DNA of 64,000 nucleotides from Streptomyces abyssomicinicus (lineage in GTDB: Bacteria; Actinomycetota; Actinomycetes; Streptomycetales; Streptomycetaceae): the NCBI RefSeq assembly GCF_008974245.1, contig NZ_BBZI01000006.1, positions 1,163,126-1,227,125 of the forward strand. The letters run 5' to 3'. This document shows positions 33,701 through 42,964 of this stretch, piece after piece; positions within the stretch are counted from its first letter, which is position 1, and the number at the start of each line of letters is the position of its first letter. Under the pieces are notes generated by a model, which was not told the DNA's origin, ran no database searches, and saw only the letters and a list, made by a program, of their open reading frames with translations. Position numbers and translations under genes: made by a program.

Positions 33701-34198
33701 CTGGGAGACCACGACACGCTCGGTGCCGTTGATCACGAAGGTGCCCTTGTTGGTCATGAGCGGGAAGTCGCCCATGAAGACCGTCTGGGACTTGATCTCG
33801 CCGGTCTCGTTGTTGGTGAACTCGGCGGTGACGAAGAGCGGAGCCGCGTACGTGAAGTCGCGCTCCTTGCACTCGTCGATGGAGTTCTTCGGGGGCTCGA
33901 AACGGTGGTCGCGGAAGGTCAGCGACATCGACCCGGAGAAGTCCTCGATCGGGGAGATCTCCTCGAAGATCTCCTCCAGACCGGACTTGGTGGGGACGTC
34001 CTGACCTGACTCCAGAGCCGCCTCGACGCGAGCCTTCCACGCGTCGTTGCCGAGCAGCCAGTCGAAGCTCTCGGTTTGCAGCGCCAGAAGGTTCGGAACC
34101 TCGAGGGGCTCCCTGATCTTTGCAAAGGAGATGCGCAGCGGGGCGGTGCTGGCACCGTTGTTCGTATTCGCGGTCGAGGCAGTGCGCGAGGCGGCCAA
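30713..34198 (-). CDS. rpoB: RNA polymerase beta subunit
   Basis: The catalytic beta subunit. I placed the start at a TTG (34198, then [19 protein letters not shown]) with GGAAGGA 7 nt upstream; this gives 1161 residues, the known Streptomyces length. The rifampicin region [20 protein letters not shown] and the following [12 protein letters not shown] have wild-type residues, predicting sensitivity. The C-terminus ends [13 protein letters not shown]. The long upstream extension of the frame covers the leader and is not coding. Confidence 0.98.
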   Translation of the reverse strand: MAASRTASTANTNNGASTAPLRISFAKIREPLEVPNLLALQTESFDWLLGNDAWKARVEAALESGQDVPTKSGLEEIFEEISPIEDFSGSMSLTFRDHRFEPPKNSIDECKERDFTYAAPLFVTAEFTNNETGEIKSQTVFMGDFPLMTNKGTFVINGTERVVVSQLVRSPGVYFDSSIDKTSDKDIFSAKIIPSRGAWLEMEIDKRDMVGVRIDRKRKQSVTVLLKALGYTTEQILEEFGEYESIRATLEKDHTQGQDDALLDIYRKLRPGEPPTREAAQTLLENLYFNPKRYDLAKVGRYKVNKKLGADAPLDAGILTVEDIISTIKYLVKLHAGETETVGDSGASIVVETDDIDHFGNRRLRNVGELIQNQVRTGLARMERVVRERMTTQDVEAITPQTLINIRPVVASIKEFFGTSQLSQFMDQNNPLSGLTHKRRLSALGPGGLSRERAGFEVRDVHPSHYGRMCPIETPEGPNIGLIGSLASYGRVNAFGFVETPYRKVVEGQVTDDVDYLTADEEDRFVIAQANAPLTDELRFAEARVLVRRKGGEVDYVGGEDVDYMDVSPRQMVSVATAMIPFLEHDDANRALMGANMMRQAVPLIKSEAPLVGTGMEYRSAVDAGDVVKAEKDGVVQEVSADYITTANDDGTYITYRLAKFSRSNQGTSVNQKVIVNEGDRIITGQVLADGPATENGEMALGKNLLVAFMPWEGHNYEDAIILSQRLVQDDVLSSIHIEEHEVDARDTKLGPEEITRDIPNVSEEVLADLDERGIIRIGAEVIAGDILVGKVTPKGETELTPEERLLRAIFGEKAREVRDTSLKVPHGETGKVIGVRVFDREEGDELPPGVNQLVRVYVAQKRKITDGDKLAGRHGNKGVISKILPIEDMPFLEDGTPVDIILNPLGVPSRMNPGQVLEIHLGWLASRGWDVSGLADEWARRLQVIGADAVEPGTNVATPVFDGAREDELAGLLQHTIPNRDGNRMVLPSGKARLFDGRSGEPFPDPISVGYMYILKLHHLVDDKLHARSTGPYSMITQQPLGGKAQFGGQRFGEMEVWALEAYGAAYALQELLTIKSDDVTGRVKVYEAIVKGENIPEPGIPESFKVLIKEMQSLCLNVEVLSSDGMSIEMRDTDEDVFRAAEELGIDLSRREPSSVEEV

Positions 34199-34366
34199 GA
34201 GGGGGTCCTTCCGAGGGCTCGGACTCACTACGCGCGTACCGGCCCCCCGCAGAAGGGAGGAAGAGAGGACAACGTCCCAGGTCGGAACGGTCCGGCCTTC
34301 CAGGCTCGAGCGAGGGCAGACCCCTGGTGACGGGCAGGGGGCAGCTAACAGGCAGCGCAAAGGGTC

Positions 34367-34395
34367 AGTGTAGCCACATGGCCCACTGATGTCCA
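34367..34395 (-). promoter_or_regulatory. rpoB promoter
   Basis: On the minus strand TGGACA (34390-34395), a 17-bp spacer and TACACT (34367-34372) fit the vegetative consensus. It implies a leader of about 160 nt before the TTG start. A second, weaker candidate is TTGCGG (34719-34724) with TATGGT (34697-34702), spacing 16. Confidence 0.7.
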
Positions 34396-34753
34396 GTGCG
34401 GGTATGCGCGAACCCCACGACCGCCGTTGTCCCTCGCTGTTCTCACCTTGTCTCGACACCGTCTCGACGACGCTTTCGACGGGAGCGATACCCCCTGCCG
34501 TCAACGCACGGTGATACTGCCCTCTTCGCCGCCGATCCATGCCTCGGATACGGATCGTGTCGCGGCGCGAACTGAGAATCGCGCGCCGCGTGCGGTTCGT
34601 CAAGGGCTCCCCGCCGTCCGGCTCTCTCCTTGCGGCGCGCTGCCACGGCCTCCGGAAAGCACTGCTTGCGGGTCTCCCCCAGGCACGGCGAAGATCACCA
34701 TACCCCGAGCCGCCGACACCGCAAGGAGCCCGCCGGAGGGCTCGTGAAACGCC
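34396..34753. other. Gene-free rplL-rpoB intergenic stretch
   Basis: No coding frame is supported. Apart from the weaker rpoB promoter candidate at 34697-34724 I see nothing specific. Confidence 0.5.
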
Positions 34754-34787
34754 GAAGAGCGACCACCCACTTGGGTGATCGCTCTTC
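34754..34787 (-). terminator. Terminator/attenuator after rplL
   Basis: A stem of about 15 bp with one mismatch (34754-34769 with 34772-34787) is followed on the minus strand by GGCGTTTC. It lies about 75 nt after rplL. In many bacteria partial read-through here sets the ratio of L7/L12 to RNA polymerase. Confidence 0.8.
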
Positions 34788-34860
34788 AGTGCGTCAGCGT
34801 TACAGCCCGCTTACGCGGCGGCTGTCACGACCGAGGCGGGATCCCTGCGGACCCGTGAGG

Positions 34861-35247
34861 TCACTTGACCTCGACGGAGGCGCCGGCGCCCTTGAGGGAC
34901 TCGGCGGCCTTCTCCGCGGCCTCCTTGTTGACCTTCTCGAGGACGGGCTTCGGGGTGCCGTCCACCAGGTCCTTGGCCTCCTTCAGGCCGAGGGAGGTCA
35001 GCTCGCGCACGACCTTGATGACCTGGATCTTCTTCTCGCCGGCACCGGTGAGGATGACGTCGAACTCGTCCTTCTCCTCGACGGCCTCGGCGGCGCCACC
35101 AGCGGCACCACCGGCGACGACGACCGGCGCGGCGGCGGCGGCGGTGACGTCGAACTTCTCCTCGAAGGCCTTCACGAACTCGGAGAGCTCGATGAGGGTC
35201 ATCTCCTCGAACTGGGCAAGCAGGTCTTCCTGGCTGAGCTTCGCCAT
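34861..35247 (-). CDS. rplL: 50S ribosomal protein L7/L12
   Basis: L7/L12 forms the flexible stalk that recruits GTPase factors. The 128-residue protein starts [20 protein letters not shown], has an Ala/Gly hinge near residue 50 and a C-terminal domain with [16 protein letters not shown]. The ATG at 35247 has GGAAGGA upstream. It follows rplJ in the standard order. Confidence 0.98.
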   Translation of the reverse strand: MAKLSQEDLLAQFEEMTLIELSEFVKAFEEKFDVTAAAAAPVVVAGGAAGGAAEAVEEKDEFDVILTGAGEKKIQVIKVVRELTSLGLKEAKDLVDGTPKPVLEKVNKEAAEKAAESLKGAGASVEVK

Positions 35248-35384
35248 GATGGCGGTCCTTCCACTCAATCGGCAGGTGGTGCCGGGATGTACTGGGTGAG
35301 GCGGGCGTACGTTGGGCCCGCTGTTGATCTCCGCCGCCGCGAGGCTCGCGCTTCTAGGCGGCGAGGATCAGAAAGCGAGCCGAA

Positions 35385-35915
35385 TTACTCGGCACCGCCC
35401 TGCTCGTCCTGCTTGGCACGAAGCGCGTCCACGGTGCGGACGAGCTTCGACGGGAGCGCCTGGAAGAGCGAAGCAGCCTGGGACTGCTTGCCCTTGAACG
35501 CACCGGCCAGCTTGGACAGCAGAACCTCGCGGGACTCGAGGTCCGCAAGCTTCTTGATCTCGTCGGCGGACAGCGCCTTGCCGTCAAGGACACCGCCCTT
35601 GATGACGAGATTCGGGTTCTCCTTGGCGAAGTCACGGAGACCCTTCGCCGACTCCACCGGGTCACCGGTGACGAAGGCGACCGCCGTCGGACCGTTGAAC
35701 AGGTCGTCGAGCGAGGAGATCCCGGCCTCGTTGGCCGCAATCTTGGTCAGCGTGTTCTTCACCACGGCGTACTGGGCGTTCTCACCGAGCGAACGGCGCA
35801 GCTGCTTGAGCTGAGCCACGGTGAGACCGCGGTACTCGGTCAGCACGGCGGCGTTGGAGCTGCGGAACGCGTCCACGAGCTCGGCAACCGCGGCAGCCTT
35901 GTCGGGCCTCGCCAT
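35385..35915 (-). CDS. rplJ: 50S ribosomal protein L10
   Basis: L10 anchors L7/L12 dimers on the ribosome and is the classical autoregulator of rplJL. The 176-residue protein starts [20 protein letters not shown] and has the family segments [20 protein letters not shown] and [20 protein letters not shown] precedes the ATG at 35915. The leader holds a terminator-like hairpin. Confidence 0.98.
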   Translation of the reverse strand: MARPDKAAAVAELVDAFRSSNAAVLTEYRGLTVAQLKQLRRSLGENAQYAVVKNTLTKIAANEAGISSLDDLFNGPTAVAFVTGDPVESAKGLRDFAKENPNLVIKGGVLDGKALSADEIKKLADLESREVLLSKLAGAFKGKQSQAASLFQALPSKLVRTVDALRAKQDEQGGAE

Positions 35916-35970
35916 AGAGCCTCGGCCTCCTTCCGGGTGATTCGGACCGCGCGGACCCGAAGGAGGACTG

Positions 35971-36007
35971 GGAAAAACGAAACGCCCCATGCGTAGGCGC
36001 ACGGGGC
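35971..36007 (-). promoter_or_regulatory. Terminator-like hairpin in the rplJ leader (putative L10-leader attenuator)
   Basis: On the minus strand a 10-bp stem with one G-U pair (35984-35993 with 35998-36007, loop of 4) is followed by GTTTCGTTTTT. It lies about 70 nt before the rplJ start and inside the predicted transcript. L10 leaders in other bacteria bind L10(L12)4 and control termination or translation; here that role is inferred from position and shape. Confidence 0.6.
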
Positions 36008-36151
36008 TCAGCTCGACCGTCGCGGCGTGTGCCGCTCCGGGAACTCATCCACAGTCACCTACGCGGGTCGTCCGCACTTCAGCGGATCCTTCGGCCACCG
36101 CACCCTCATGCGAGCGCACGGCAACGACCAGCGGTCTTTGGCTTCCTCGGA

Positions 36152-36181
36152 AGCGTACGCGAGTGCCCCGCTCCGGAGCAA
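36152..36181 (-). promoter_or_regulatory. rplJ promoter candidate
   Basis: On the minus strand TTGCTC (36176-36181), an 18-bp spacer and TACGCT (36152-36157). The implied leader is about 230 nt and includes the hairpin at 35984-36007. Confidence 0.55.
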
Positions 36182-37310
36182 ATCCACCCCCGCGCCCGGG
36201 GGCACCGCCCCCTTTCCGCCTCCTGACACCCCGCATCGGCCGTCCCCACCACGCACCACGCAGCCCGCGCTTCTCCACCCGCACACCATCGTGCCGCCGT
36301 GCGGCGCGCTTACTCAGCCCTACTCATCCGCGAGCCATCGTGCAGCCATGCGGCGCGCGTGCCCCACCCTTCCCGCCCGCAGGCTCACGCCCCCACGCGG
36401 CACGCAGCCCCAGCCTCCCCTTGCGGGCACTCACGACGCCACGCGGCACGCAGACCCCACCTTCCCTCCGTCTGCGGGTGGACGCAGGCCTCACGTGCGC
36501 ACGCGACGGCTCGCTCCGCGGAGGTTGAGCCCCTGGGAAGGGGGCGGGTCGGGGGATGAACAGTGCTGTCCGCCTGGGCCCGGCTTGGCGCGCCGCAGTG
36601 AGGTCACGCTCGTAAGGTGCCGCCCGCTTGCGCATGGTGGTTGGGACCGCTCGCCGCGGAGGCTGATGCCTGCGCCCGCCCGTGCCGCCCCCTGGGCGGC
36701 CCAGCCGCCCGCAGGGGGGTCGGACTACGCGCCCGCGGAACGGCGAGGCCACGCGCACGCGGGGCGGCGGGCAGGCGCCCGCGGAACGGTGGGACGCTGC
36801 GCACACAGGGTGGCCGGAGGCTGCTCGCGCAGGGCGGTCGGGCACGCGCCCGCACGGACGGGACTGCGCGGCACGCGCACGCAGGGACGACGGCCGGGGC
36901 CCTCACACGGGGGCAGGAACGCGCGCAGAGACGGTCGAGGCCCCGCATACGGAGGGGCGGGCACACGCGCGCGGGAGGCAGGCGCGGACGCGGACGCAGG
37001 GGGTGGGTGGCAGGGGATGCCGGCCGCGGAGGATCAGGGCTGCGCCCGCAAGGGTGCGGAGGGGCACCGCAGAAGATCAGGGATGCGCCCGGAAGGGAGC
37101 GGAAGGGGCGCCGCGGAGGATCAGGGCTGTGCCCGCAAGGGGGCGGAGGGGGTGCCGCGGAGGGGCGGGCCAAGCCTTCCCTGACCTCCGGCTCGCTCGA
37201 GCGCACAGAACCGTCGCCCCCTGGGTACCGCAGCCGCCCGCCGCAGGCGGGACCACGCCGAGGCGCACGGACGGCCACGCCCGGGCGGCGCGGAGGGCGG
37301 GGGAAACGGC
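36182..37310. other. Long gene-free stretch between rplJ and rplA, with decayed repeats
   Basis: About 1.1 kb with no supported gene; open frames on both strands are low-complexity Pro/Arg/Ala. The left part (36290-36480) has repeated pieces such as CCATCGTGC...GCGGCGCGC; the right part has a clear 44-nt tandem repeat. This break in a normally compact ribosomal cluster is notable. Confidence 0.6.
37024..37164. repeat. Three tandem 43-44-nt repeats
   Basis: Units at 37024-37066, 37067-37110 and 37111-37154, plus a 10-nt partial unit, share CCGCGGAGGATCAGGGCTG and GCCCGCAAGGG. No gene is visible. Confidence 0.8.
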
Positions 37311-37347
37311 GGTGGCCCCGCCTCCCGGAGAGGGAGGCGGGGCCACC
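37311..37347 (-). terminator. Terminator after rplA
   Basis: A perfect 16-bp stem (37311-37326 with 37332-37347, loop GGAGA) lies about 30 nt after the rplA stop, with TTTCCCC following on the minus strand. Confidence 0.9.
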
Positions 37348-37377
37348 GGAGAAACCGACGGGCGGTGAGCGTCAGGC

Positions 37378-38103
37378 TCAGACCGCAGCCGGGTCCTCCT
37401 CGACGAGCAGGTTCCGCGTGCGGTTGGAGTCCAGCGGAATGCCGGGACCCATCGTCGTGGAGATCGCGGCCTTCTTGATGTAGCGACCCTTCGCGGCGGA
37501 CGGCTTCAGACGCAGGATCTCCTCCAGCGCCGCGCCGTAGTTCTCCACCAGCTTGGTGTCGTCGAAGGACGTCTTGCCGATGATGAAGTGCAGGTTCGAG
37601 TGCTTGTCGACCCGGAACTCGATCTTGCCGCCCTTGATCTCGGTGACGGCCTTGGCGGTGTCCATGGTGACGGTGCCGGTCTTCGGGTTCGGCATCAGAC
37701 CACGCGGACCGAGCACGCGGCCGAGGCGGCCGACCTTGCCCATGAGGTCCGGGGTGGCGACGACGGCGTCGAAGTCCAGGCGGCCCTTGGAGACCTCGTC
37801 GATGAGCTCGTCGGCGCCGACGATGTCGGCGCCCGCGGCACGCGCGGCCTCGGCACGGTCGCCGGTCGCGAAGACCAGGACCCGGGCGGTCTTACCGGTG
37901 CCGTGCGGGAGGTTCACGGTGCCACGGACCATCTGGTCGGCCTTGCGCGGGTCGACACCCAGACGGAAGGCGACCTCGACGGTGCCGTCGAACTTGGTCG
38001 TGGAGGTCTCCTTGGCGAGACGGACGGCCTCGAGCGGGGCGTAGAGCTTCTCCCGGTCGATCTTGGCGTCCGCAGCGCGGAGAGACTTGCTGCGCTTGCT
38101 CAC
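37378..38103 (-). CDS. rplA: 50S ribosomal protein L1
   Basis: L1 forms the mobile stalk near the E site. I chose the GTG at 38103 (then [18 protein letters not shown]) because AGGAG lies just upstream; this gives 241 residues. The signatures [15 protein letters not shown] and [12 protein letters not shown] (C-terminal) support the family. It follows rplK. Confidence 0.98.
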   Translation of the reverse strand: MSKRSKSLRAADAKIDREKLYAPLEAVRLAKETSTTKFDGTVEVAFRLGVDPRKADQMVRGTVNLPHGTGKTARVLVFATGDRAEAARAAGADIVGADELIDEVSKGRLDFDAVVATPDLMGKVGRLGRVLGPRGLMPNPKTGTVTMDTAKAVTEIKGGKIEFRVDKHSNLHFIIGKTSFDDTKLVENYGAALEEILRLKPSAAKGRYIKKAAISTTMGPGIPLDSNRTRNLLVEEDPAAV

Positions 38104-38179
38104 TTCTGCTCCTGAGTACTGAGAGGAGTCGTGGTCCGGGCCGAGCAGGCCCTTCCACGTCAATGACTACGGGGGTGGA

Positions 38180-38614
38180 TCAGCCTTCGACGGTGATGCC
38201 CATGGAACGGGCGGTGCCGGCGATGATCTTCGCGGCGGCGTCGATGTCGTTGGCGTTGAGGTCGGGCATCTTGGTCGTGGCGATCTCACGGACCTGCGCG
38301 TCGGTGATCTTCGCGACCTTGGTCTTGTGAGGCTCGCCGGAGCCCTTCTCCACACCCGCGGCCTTGAGGATCATCTTCGCGGCCGGCGGAGTCTTGGTCA
38401 CGAAGGTGAAGGAACGGTCCTCGTAGACCGTGATCTCCACCGGGATGACCCAGCCACGCTGCGACTCGGTCGCGGCGTTGTAGGCCTTGCAGAACTCCAT
38501 GATGTTGACGCCGTGCTGGCCCAGCGCGGGGCCGACCGGCGGAGCCGGGTTGGCCGCGCCGGCGTTGATCTGGAGCTTGATGAGCCCCGTGACCTTCTTC
38601 TTCTTGGGAGGCAT
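38180..38614 (-). CDS. rplK: 50S ribosomal protein L11
   Basis: L11 is part of the GTPase-associated centre and the thiostrepton site, and is needed for RelA activation. The 144-residue protein starts [20 protein letters not shown] and has [17 protein letters not shown] with the proline pair tied to thiostrepton binding. It is the first gene of rplKA. Confidence 0.98.
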
Positions 38615-38653
38615 GTGCTCTCTCTCCGGGTCTTAGTGAGAGGTTTGAGCCGA

Positions 38654-38674
38654 CCATCCGATTCAGCCGGATGG
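38654..38674 (-). promoter_or_regulatory. Hairpin in the rplK leader
   Basis: A perfect 7-bp stem CCATCCG/CGGATGG (38654-38660 with 38668-38674, loop of 7) lies 40 nt before the rplK start. In other bacteria L1 represses rplKA through a leader target, but I cannot identify such a target here. Confidence 0.4.
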
Positions 38675-38688
38675 AGGCATACCGCACC

Positions 38689-38717
38689 ACGATAACGGGT
38701 ATCCATGTGCGGCTGAA
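38689..38717 (-). promoter_or_regulatory. rplK promoter candidate
   Basis: On the minus strand TTCAGC (38712-38717), a 17-bp spacer and TATCGT (38689-38694). It sits just after the nusG terminator. Confidence 0.5.
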
Positions 38718-38724
38718 AACCGAG

Positions 38725-38761
38725 CAGGTCAGACGGCCACCGAAGTGTGCCGTCCGACCTG
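38725..38761 (-). terminator. nusG terminator
   Basis: On the minus strand a 13-bp stem with one G-U pair continues, after a bulged A, into CAC-TTCG-GTG, a stable tetraloop; CTCGGTTTTC follows. It lies 17 nt after the nusG stop. Confidence 0.9.
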
Positions 38762-38778
38762 TTTCGGAAGACTTTGGA

Positions 38779-39627
38779 TCAGTTCTTCTGGATCTGGTCG
38801 AAGGACAGCTCGACCGGGGTCTCGCGGCCGAAGATCTCCACCAGGCCCTTGACCTTCTTCGAGTCGGCGTTGATCTCGTTGATCGTCGCCTGGAGGGTCG
38901 CGAAGGGGCCGTCGGTGACGGTGACCGAGTCGCCCACCTCGAAGTCCAGGACCTGGACCTCGACCTTGCGCTGCGGAGCCGGCTTGCCCTCGGCCTCGGC
39001 GGCCTCGCGGGCGGCCTTGGCCTCGGCCTCCGGGGCGAGCATCTTCACGATCTCGTCCAGCGACAGCGGGTACGGGTCGTAGGCGTTGCCCACGAAGCCG
39101 GTGACGCCGGGGGTGTTGCGGACGACGCCCCAGGACTCGTTCGTCAGGTCCATCCGGACGAGGACGTAGCCGGGCAGCTTGTTCTGCTTGACCGTCTTCC
39201 GCTCGCCGTTCTTGATCTGGACGATCTCTTCCTCGGGGACCTCGGCCTGGTAGATGAACTCCTCGACGTTCAGCGAGACGGCACGCTGCTCGAGGTTGGC
39301 CTTCACGCGCTTCTCGTAACCGGCGTACGTGTGGATGACGTACCAGTCGCCGGGCAGCGTACGCAGTTCCTCGCGGAGGGCGGCGACGGGGTCGACGACC
39401 TCGCCGGCCTCGGTCTCCTCCTCGGCCTCCTCGGCCTCGTCCTCGGCATCCTCCGACTCCTCGTCGGCACCCTCGGACGCCTCCTCGACGTCCTCGACGT
39501 CGGCGTCGGCAGCCTCGACCTCGGCGGAGGTCTCGGTGTCCTCGGTGTCCGCGCCCTCGACGATCTCGAGCTCGTCCTCGACGTTCTCGACCGACTCGCT
39601 GGCGTCGTTCAGGTTCGGGTCAGACAC
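38779..39627 (-). CDS. nusG: Transcription antitermination/termination factor NusG
   Basis: NusG links RNA polymerase to Rho and to the ribosome. The 282-residue protein has a long acidic Glu/Asp/Ala N-terminal extension (about residues 1-85, typical of Streptomyces), then the NGN domain ([40 protein letters not shown]) and a C-terminal KOW domain ([21 protein letters not shown]). The start is GTG. It follows secE. Confidence 0.97.
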   Translation of the reverse strand: MSDPNLNDASESVENVEDELEIVEGADTEDTETSAEVEAADADVEDVEEASEGADEESEDAEDEAEEAEEETEAGEVVDPVAALREELRTLPGDWYVIHTYAGYEKRVKANLEQRAVSLNVEEFIYQAEVPEEEIVQIKNGERKTVKQNKLPGYVLVRMDLTNESWGVVRNTPGVTGFVGNAYDPYPLSLDEIVKMLAPEAEAKAAREAAEAEGKPAPQRKVEVQVLDFEVGDSVTVTDGPFATLQATINEINADSKKVKGLVEIFGRETPVELSFDQIQKN

Positions 39628-39810
39628 GGTGGCTGCTTCTTCCTGGGTACATGGGGGTTGATGCCGTTCCGTGGGCGCCGCCTGCCGGGGGCGCTTTCCG
39701 CCGGTCCCTCGCAGGAGGAAGATCGACGGTCCGACGGAACACTGGGGTTCAGCCTAGCGGACGATTCGTCCCTGTCAGGTGTTCATGAACACCGGGCCAG
39801 GACGCGAACA

Positions 39811-39834
39811 AGGGCGCCGTTTTCACGACGCCCT
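39811..39834 (-). terminator. Hairpin between secE and nusG
   Basis: On the minus strand a 9-bp stem with one G-U pair (39826-39834 with 39811-39819) has the loop TGAAAA. It lies about 30 nt after secE and could attenuate transcription into nusG. No long T run follows. Confidence 0.5.
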
Positions 39835-39864
39835 GTCTGCGATGCGGTGTCAGGAGCGGGCCGG

Positions 39865-40140
39865 TCAGCCGAAGACGAGACGCGCGGCCTCGTCGAGGCC
39901 GAAGTCGATCACCGTGACCAGACCGATCATGACCACCACGAATATGATCACGACCGTGGTGTACGTGGTGAGCTGACTGCGGGTGGGCCAGACGACCTTG
40001 CGGAGCTCCGCGACGATCTGGCGGTAGAAGAGCGCCAGGCGCTTCAGCGGGCCCTTCTTGGCACGCTTGCCGCCCTTACGCGGCTTCTTCTCTTCGTCCT
40101 GGGCATCAGGCATGTCGATGGAGCCCACGGCGTCCGTCAC
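39865..40140 (-). CDS. secE: Preprotein translocase subunit SecE
   Basis: SecE stabilises SecY in the translocon. The 91-residue protein has a basic cytoplasmic part, the conserved segment FYRQIVAELRKVVWPTRSQL and a single membrane helix (TTVVIIFVVVMIGLVTVIDF, about residues 61-80). The start is GTG with GAGG upstream. It lies between tRNA-Trp and nusG, the usual actinobacterial order. Confidence 0.96.
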   Translation of the reverse strand: MTDAVGSIDMPDAQDEEKKPRKGGKRAKKGPLKRLALFYRQIVAELRKVVWPTRSQLTTYTTVVIIFVVVMIGLVTVIDFGLDEAARLVFG

Positions 40141-40248
40141 TCGTCCTCACCTGAATCCCGGGTCATGCCGTGCACGAGCCCGGTATGAGCCGCACGGCGG
40201 TGCATAGCAGTACTGACATGCGCACACAACCTGGCTAGGTGTGTGTAG

Positions 40249-40321
40249 CAGGGCCGGAGGGACTTGAACCCCCAACCGCTGGTTTTGGAGACCAGTGCTC
40301 TACCAATTGAGCTACGACCCT
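40249..40321 (-). tRNA. tRNA-Trp (anticodon CCA)
   Basis: 73 nt, cloverleaf complete: acceptor AGGGTCG pairs with CGGCCCT, discriminator G, anticodon loop CTCCAAA, T-loop GTTCAAGTC. CCA is not encoded. A TAGGTT -10 lies at 40336-40341 with TTGCGA (40361-40366) 19 bp upstream, a possible promoter. Confidence 0.95.
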
Positions 40322-40572
40322 TTGTGGTGTCCACCAACCTACCGCATGGGATCGGGTGCCTCGCAAGCTCCCGACCAGCACGGTCCGTCGGTGTCCAACG
40401 AGGTGAGAGTGTACGTGCTCTCGGGCCCCGCGTCGAACAGTAAATTCCGCGAACCGCGCCGACCTCGGAAGAGGCTGCCGGCCGACGGCCCGGATACGGA
40501 CGCTTGTGCACCTCTTGTTCACTCCGCGAACCTGGATGCCGCCGCGGTTTCCTTTCTGAAACCATGACGTTC
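40322..40572. other. Intergenic stretch upstream of the aminotransferase
   Basis: It holds the tRNA-Trp promoter candidate and the aminotransferase promoter, which I cannot place. Just before the ATG at 40564 is a hairpin GGTTTC-N6-GAAACC (40546-40563), where a ribosome binding site would be expected. Confidence 0.45.
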
Positions 40573-41799
40573 ATGAGCGCAGCTACCTCTCCGACCGAGC
40601 GCCGGGTGTCCGCCCGCATCGGCGCGATCTCCGAGTCCGCGACCCTCGCCGTCGACGCCAAGGCCAAGGCCCTCAAGGCCGCCGGGCGCCCGGTGATCGG
40701 CTTCGGCGCCGGCGAGCCCGATTTCCCGACGCCGGACTACATCGTCGAGGCCGCGATCGAGGCCTGCAAGAACCCGAAGTTCCACCGCTACACCCCGGCC
40801 GGCGGCCTGCCCGAGCTGAAGGCCGCGATCGCCGCCAAGACGCTGCGCGACTCCGGCTACGAGGTCGACCCCGCGCAGGTGCTGGTCACCAACGGCGGCA
40901 AGCAGGCCATCTACGAGGCCTTCGCCGCGATCCTGGACCCGGGCGACGAGGTCATCGTCCCCGCCCCGTACTGGACCACCTACCCGGAGTCGATCCGTCT
41001 GGCCGGCGGCGTGCCGGTCGAGGTCGTCGCGGACGAGACCACCGGCTACCGGGTCTCGGTGGAGCAGCTGGAGGCGGCCCGCACCGAGCGCACCAAGGTC
41101 GTCCTGTTCGTCTCCCCGTCGAACCCGACCGGCGCGGTCTACAGCCGTGAGGACGCCGAGGCGATCGGCCGCTGGGCCGTCGAGCACGGCCTGTGGGTGC
41201 TGACCGACGAGATCTACGAGCACCTGGTCTACGGCGACGCCGTCTTCACCTCGCTCCCGGCCCTGCTGCCGGAGCTGCGCGACAAGTGCATCGTGGTCAA
41301 CGGCGTCGCCAAGACGTACGCGATGACCGGCTGGCGGGTGGGCTGGATCATCGGCCCCAAGGACGTCGTCAAGGCCGCGACCAACCTGCAGTCGCACGCC
41401 ACCTCCAACGTCTCCAACGTGGCCCAGGCCGCCGCGCTGGCCGCCGTCTCCGGCGACCTGACGGCCGTGGCGAAGATGCGCGAGGCCTTCGACCGCCGCC
41501 GCCGGACCATCGTGCGGATGCTGAACGAGATCGACGGCGTGGTCTGCCCGGAGCCGGAGGGCGCGTTCTACGCGTACCCGTCGGTGAAGGCGCTGATCGG
41601 CAAGGAGATCCGCGGCCGCCGTCCGCAGAACTCGGTGGAGCTGGCCGCGCTGATCCTGGAGGAGGTGGAGGTCGCGGTCGTCCCGGGCGAGGCCTTCGGT
41701 ACCCCGGGCTACCTGCGGCTGTCCTACGCGCTGGGCGACGAGGACCTGGCCGAGGGCGTCAGCCGGATCCAGAAGCTCCTGGCGGAGGCCCGCGACTGA
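40573..41799 (+). CDS. aspC: Pyridoxal-phosphate aspartate aminotransferase (class I)
   Basis: It interconverts aspartate and oxaloacetate with glutamate/2-oxoglutarate. The 408-residue protein has [20 protein letters not shown], the [11 protein letters not shown] motif, [13 protein letters not shown] and the PLP Lys in [15 protein letters not shown] (about residue 246). I chose the ATG at 40573, which gives the usual Streptomyces length; another ATG at 40564 abuts a hairpin, and neither has a clear ribosome binding site. A strong terminator follows. Confidence 0.93.
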   Translation: MSAATSPTERRVSARIGAISESATLAVDAKAKALKAAGRPVIGFGAGEPDFPTPDYIVEAAIEACKNPKFHRYTPAGGLPELKAAIAAKTLRDSGYEVDPAQVLVTNGGKQAIYEAFAAILDPGDEVIVPAPYWTTYPESIRLAGGVPVEVVADETTGYRVSVEQLEAARTERTKVVLFVSPSNPTGAVYSREDAEAIGRWAVEHGLWVLTDEIYEHLVYGDAVFTSLPALLPELRDKCIVVNGVAKTYAMTGWRVGWIIGPKDVVKAATNLQSHATSNVSNVAQAAALAAVSGDLTAVAKMREAFDRRRRTIVRMLNEIDGVVCPEPEGAFYAYPSVKALIGKEIRGRRPQNSVELAALILEEVEVAVVPGEAFGTPGYLRLSYALGDEDLAEGVSRIQKLLAEARD

Positions 41800-41817
41800 G
41801 CCGTCGGGCACCCGTGA

Positions 41818-41855
41818 CGGGGCAGCGCGTGACCACACGCGCTGCCCCGTTTTTT
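41818..41855 (+). terminator. Intrinsic terminator after aspC
   Basis: A perfect 14-bp stem (41818-41831 with 41836-41849, loop ACCA) is followed by six T residues, the most classical terminator in this window. Confidence 0.96.
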
Positions 41856-41899
41856 CGTTCGGGCAACGTCTCGAAAGGGGAACGGGGTAGGAGTGAGCC

Positions 41900-42949
41900 A
41901 TGGGAGTACGGCAGGATCGGCCAATGGAGCGCGTACGTGATCTCACCAAGCTGCCGAAGGCTCATCTGCACCTGCACTTCACCGGGTCGATGCGCCCCCA
42001 GACCCTGCTCGAACTGGCCGACAAGCACGGCGTCCGCCTGCCGGAGGCGCTGACCGGGGCGGAGCCCCCGGAGCTGCGTGCCACCGACGAGCGCGGCTGG
42101 TTCCGTTTCCAGCGGCTCTACGACGCCGCGAGGAACTGCCTGCGGGACGAGGAGGACATCCGCCGGCTGGTCCGTGAGGCCGCCGAGGAGGACGTCCGGG
42201 ACGGCTCGGGGTGGCTGGAGATCCAGGTGGACCCGACCTCCTACGCCCCACGGCTGGGCGGGCTGATCCCCACCATGGAGGTCATCCTCGACGCGGTGGA
42301 CTCGGCCGCCCGCGAGACGGGCCTGGGGATCCGGGTCCTGGTGGCGGCGAACCGGATGAAGCACCCCCTGGACGCACGGACGCTGGCCCGGCTGGCGGTC
42401 CGGTACGCGGACCGGGGCGTGGTCGGCTTCGGGCTCTCCAACGACGAGCGGCGCGGCATGGCCCGTGACTTCGACCGGGCCTTCGCGATCGCGAGGGAGG
42501 GCGGGCTGCTGGCGGCCCCGCACGGCGGCGAGCTGACCGGGCCGACGTCGGTGCGGGACTGCCTGGACGACCTGGAGGCCACCCGGATCGGCCACGGCGT
42601 GCGGGCCGCCGAGGACGCGCGGCTGCTGCGGCGGCTGGCGGAACGGCAGATCACCTGCGAGGTCTGCCCCTCGTCCAACGTGGCGCTCGGGGTCTTCGAC
42701 AAGCCGGAGGAGGTCCCGCTGCGCACCATGTTCGACGCGGGGGTCCCGCTGGCGCTGGGCGCGGACGACCCGCTGCTGTTCGGTTCCCGGCTGGCCGCGC
42801 AGTACGAGATCGCACGGCGGCACCACGGGTTCGACGACGCGGAGCTGGCCGAGCTGGCCCGCCAGTCGGTCCGCGGCTCGGCCGCGCCGCCCGAGGTGCG
42901 CTCGCGTCTGCTGGCCGGCGTCGACACCTGGCTGAGCACCCCGGCGTGA
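41900..42949 (+). CDS. add: Adenosine deaminase
   Basis: It converts adenosine to inosine in purine salvage. The 349-residue protein has the metal-binding PKAHLHLHFTGSM (HxH), the AAPHGGELTGP segment, the GHGVRAAED segment and the late ALGADDPLLF with the metal/catalytic Asp pair. AGGAG precedes the ATG at 41900; a second ATG lies at 41924. It converges on murB. Confidence 0.93.
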   Translation: MGVRQDRPMERVRDLTKLPKAHLHLHFTGSMRPQTLLELADKHGVRLPEALTGAEPPELRATDERGWFRFQRLYDAARNCLRDEEDIRRLVREAAEEDVRDGSGWLEIQVDPTSYAPRLGGLIPTMEVILDAVDSAARETGLGIRVLVAANRMKHPLDARTLARLAVRYADRGVVGFGLSNDERRGMARDFDRAFAIAREGGLLAAPHGGELTGPTSVRDCLDDLEATRIGHGVRAAEDARLLRRLAERQITCEVCPSSNVALGVFDKPEEVPLRTMFDAGVPLALGADDPLLFGSRLAAQYEIARRHHGFDDAELAELARQSVRGSAAPPEVRSRLLAGVDTWLSTPA

Positions 42950-42964
42950 CGCCGCGCCGGCGGG

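Noticed and set aside
36604..37278. 224-codon minus-strand frame between rplJ and rplA
   Set aside because: Low-complexity Pro/Arg/Cys content generated by repeats, no ribosome binding site, no family feature.
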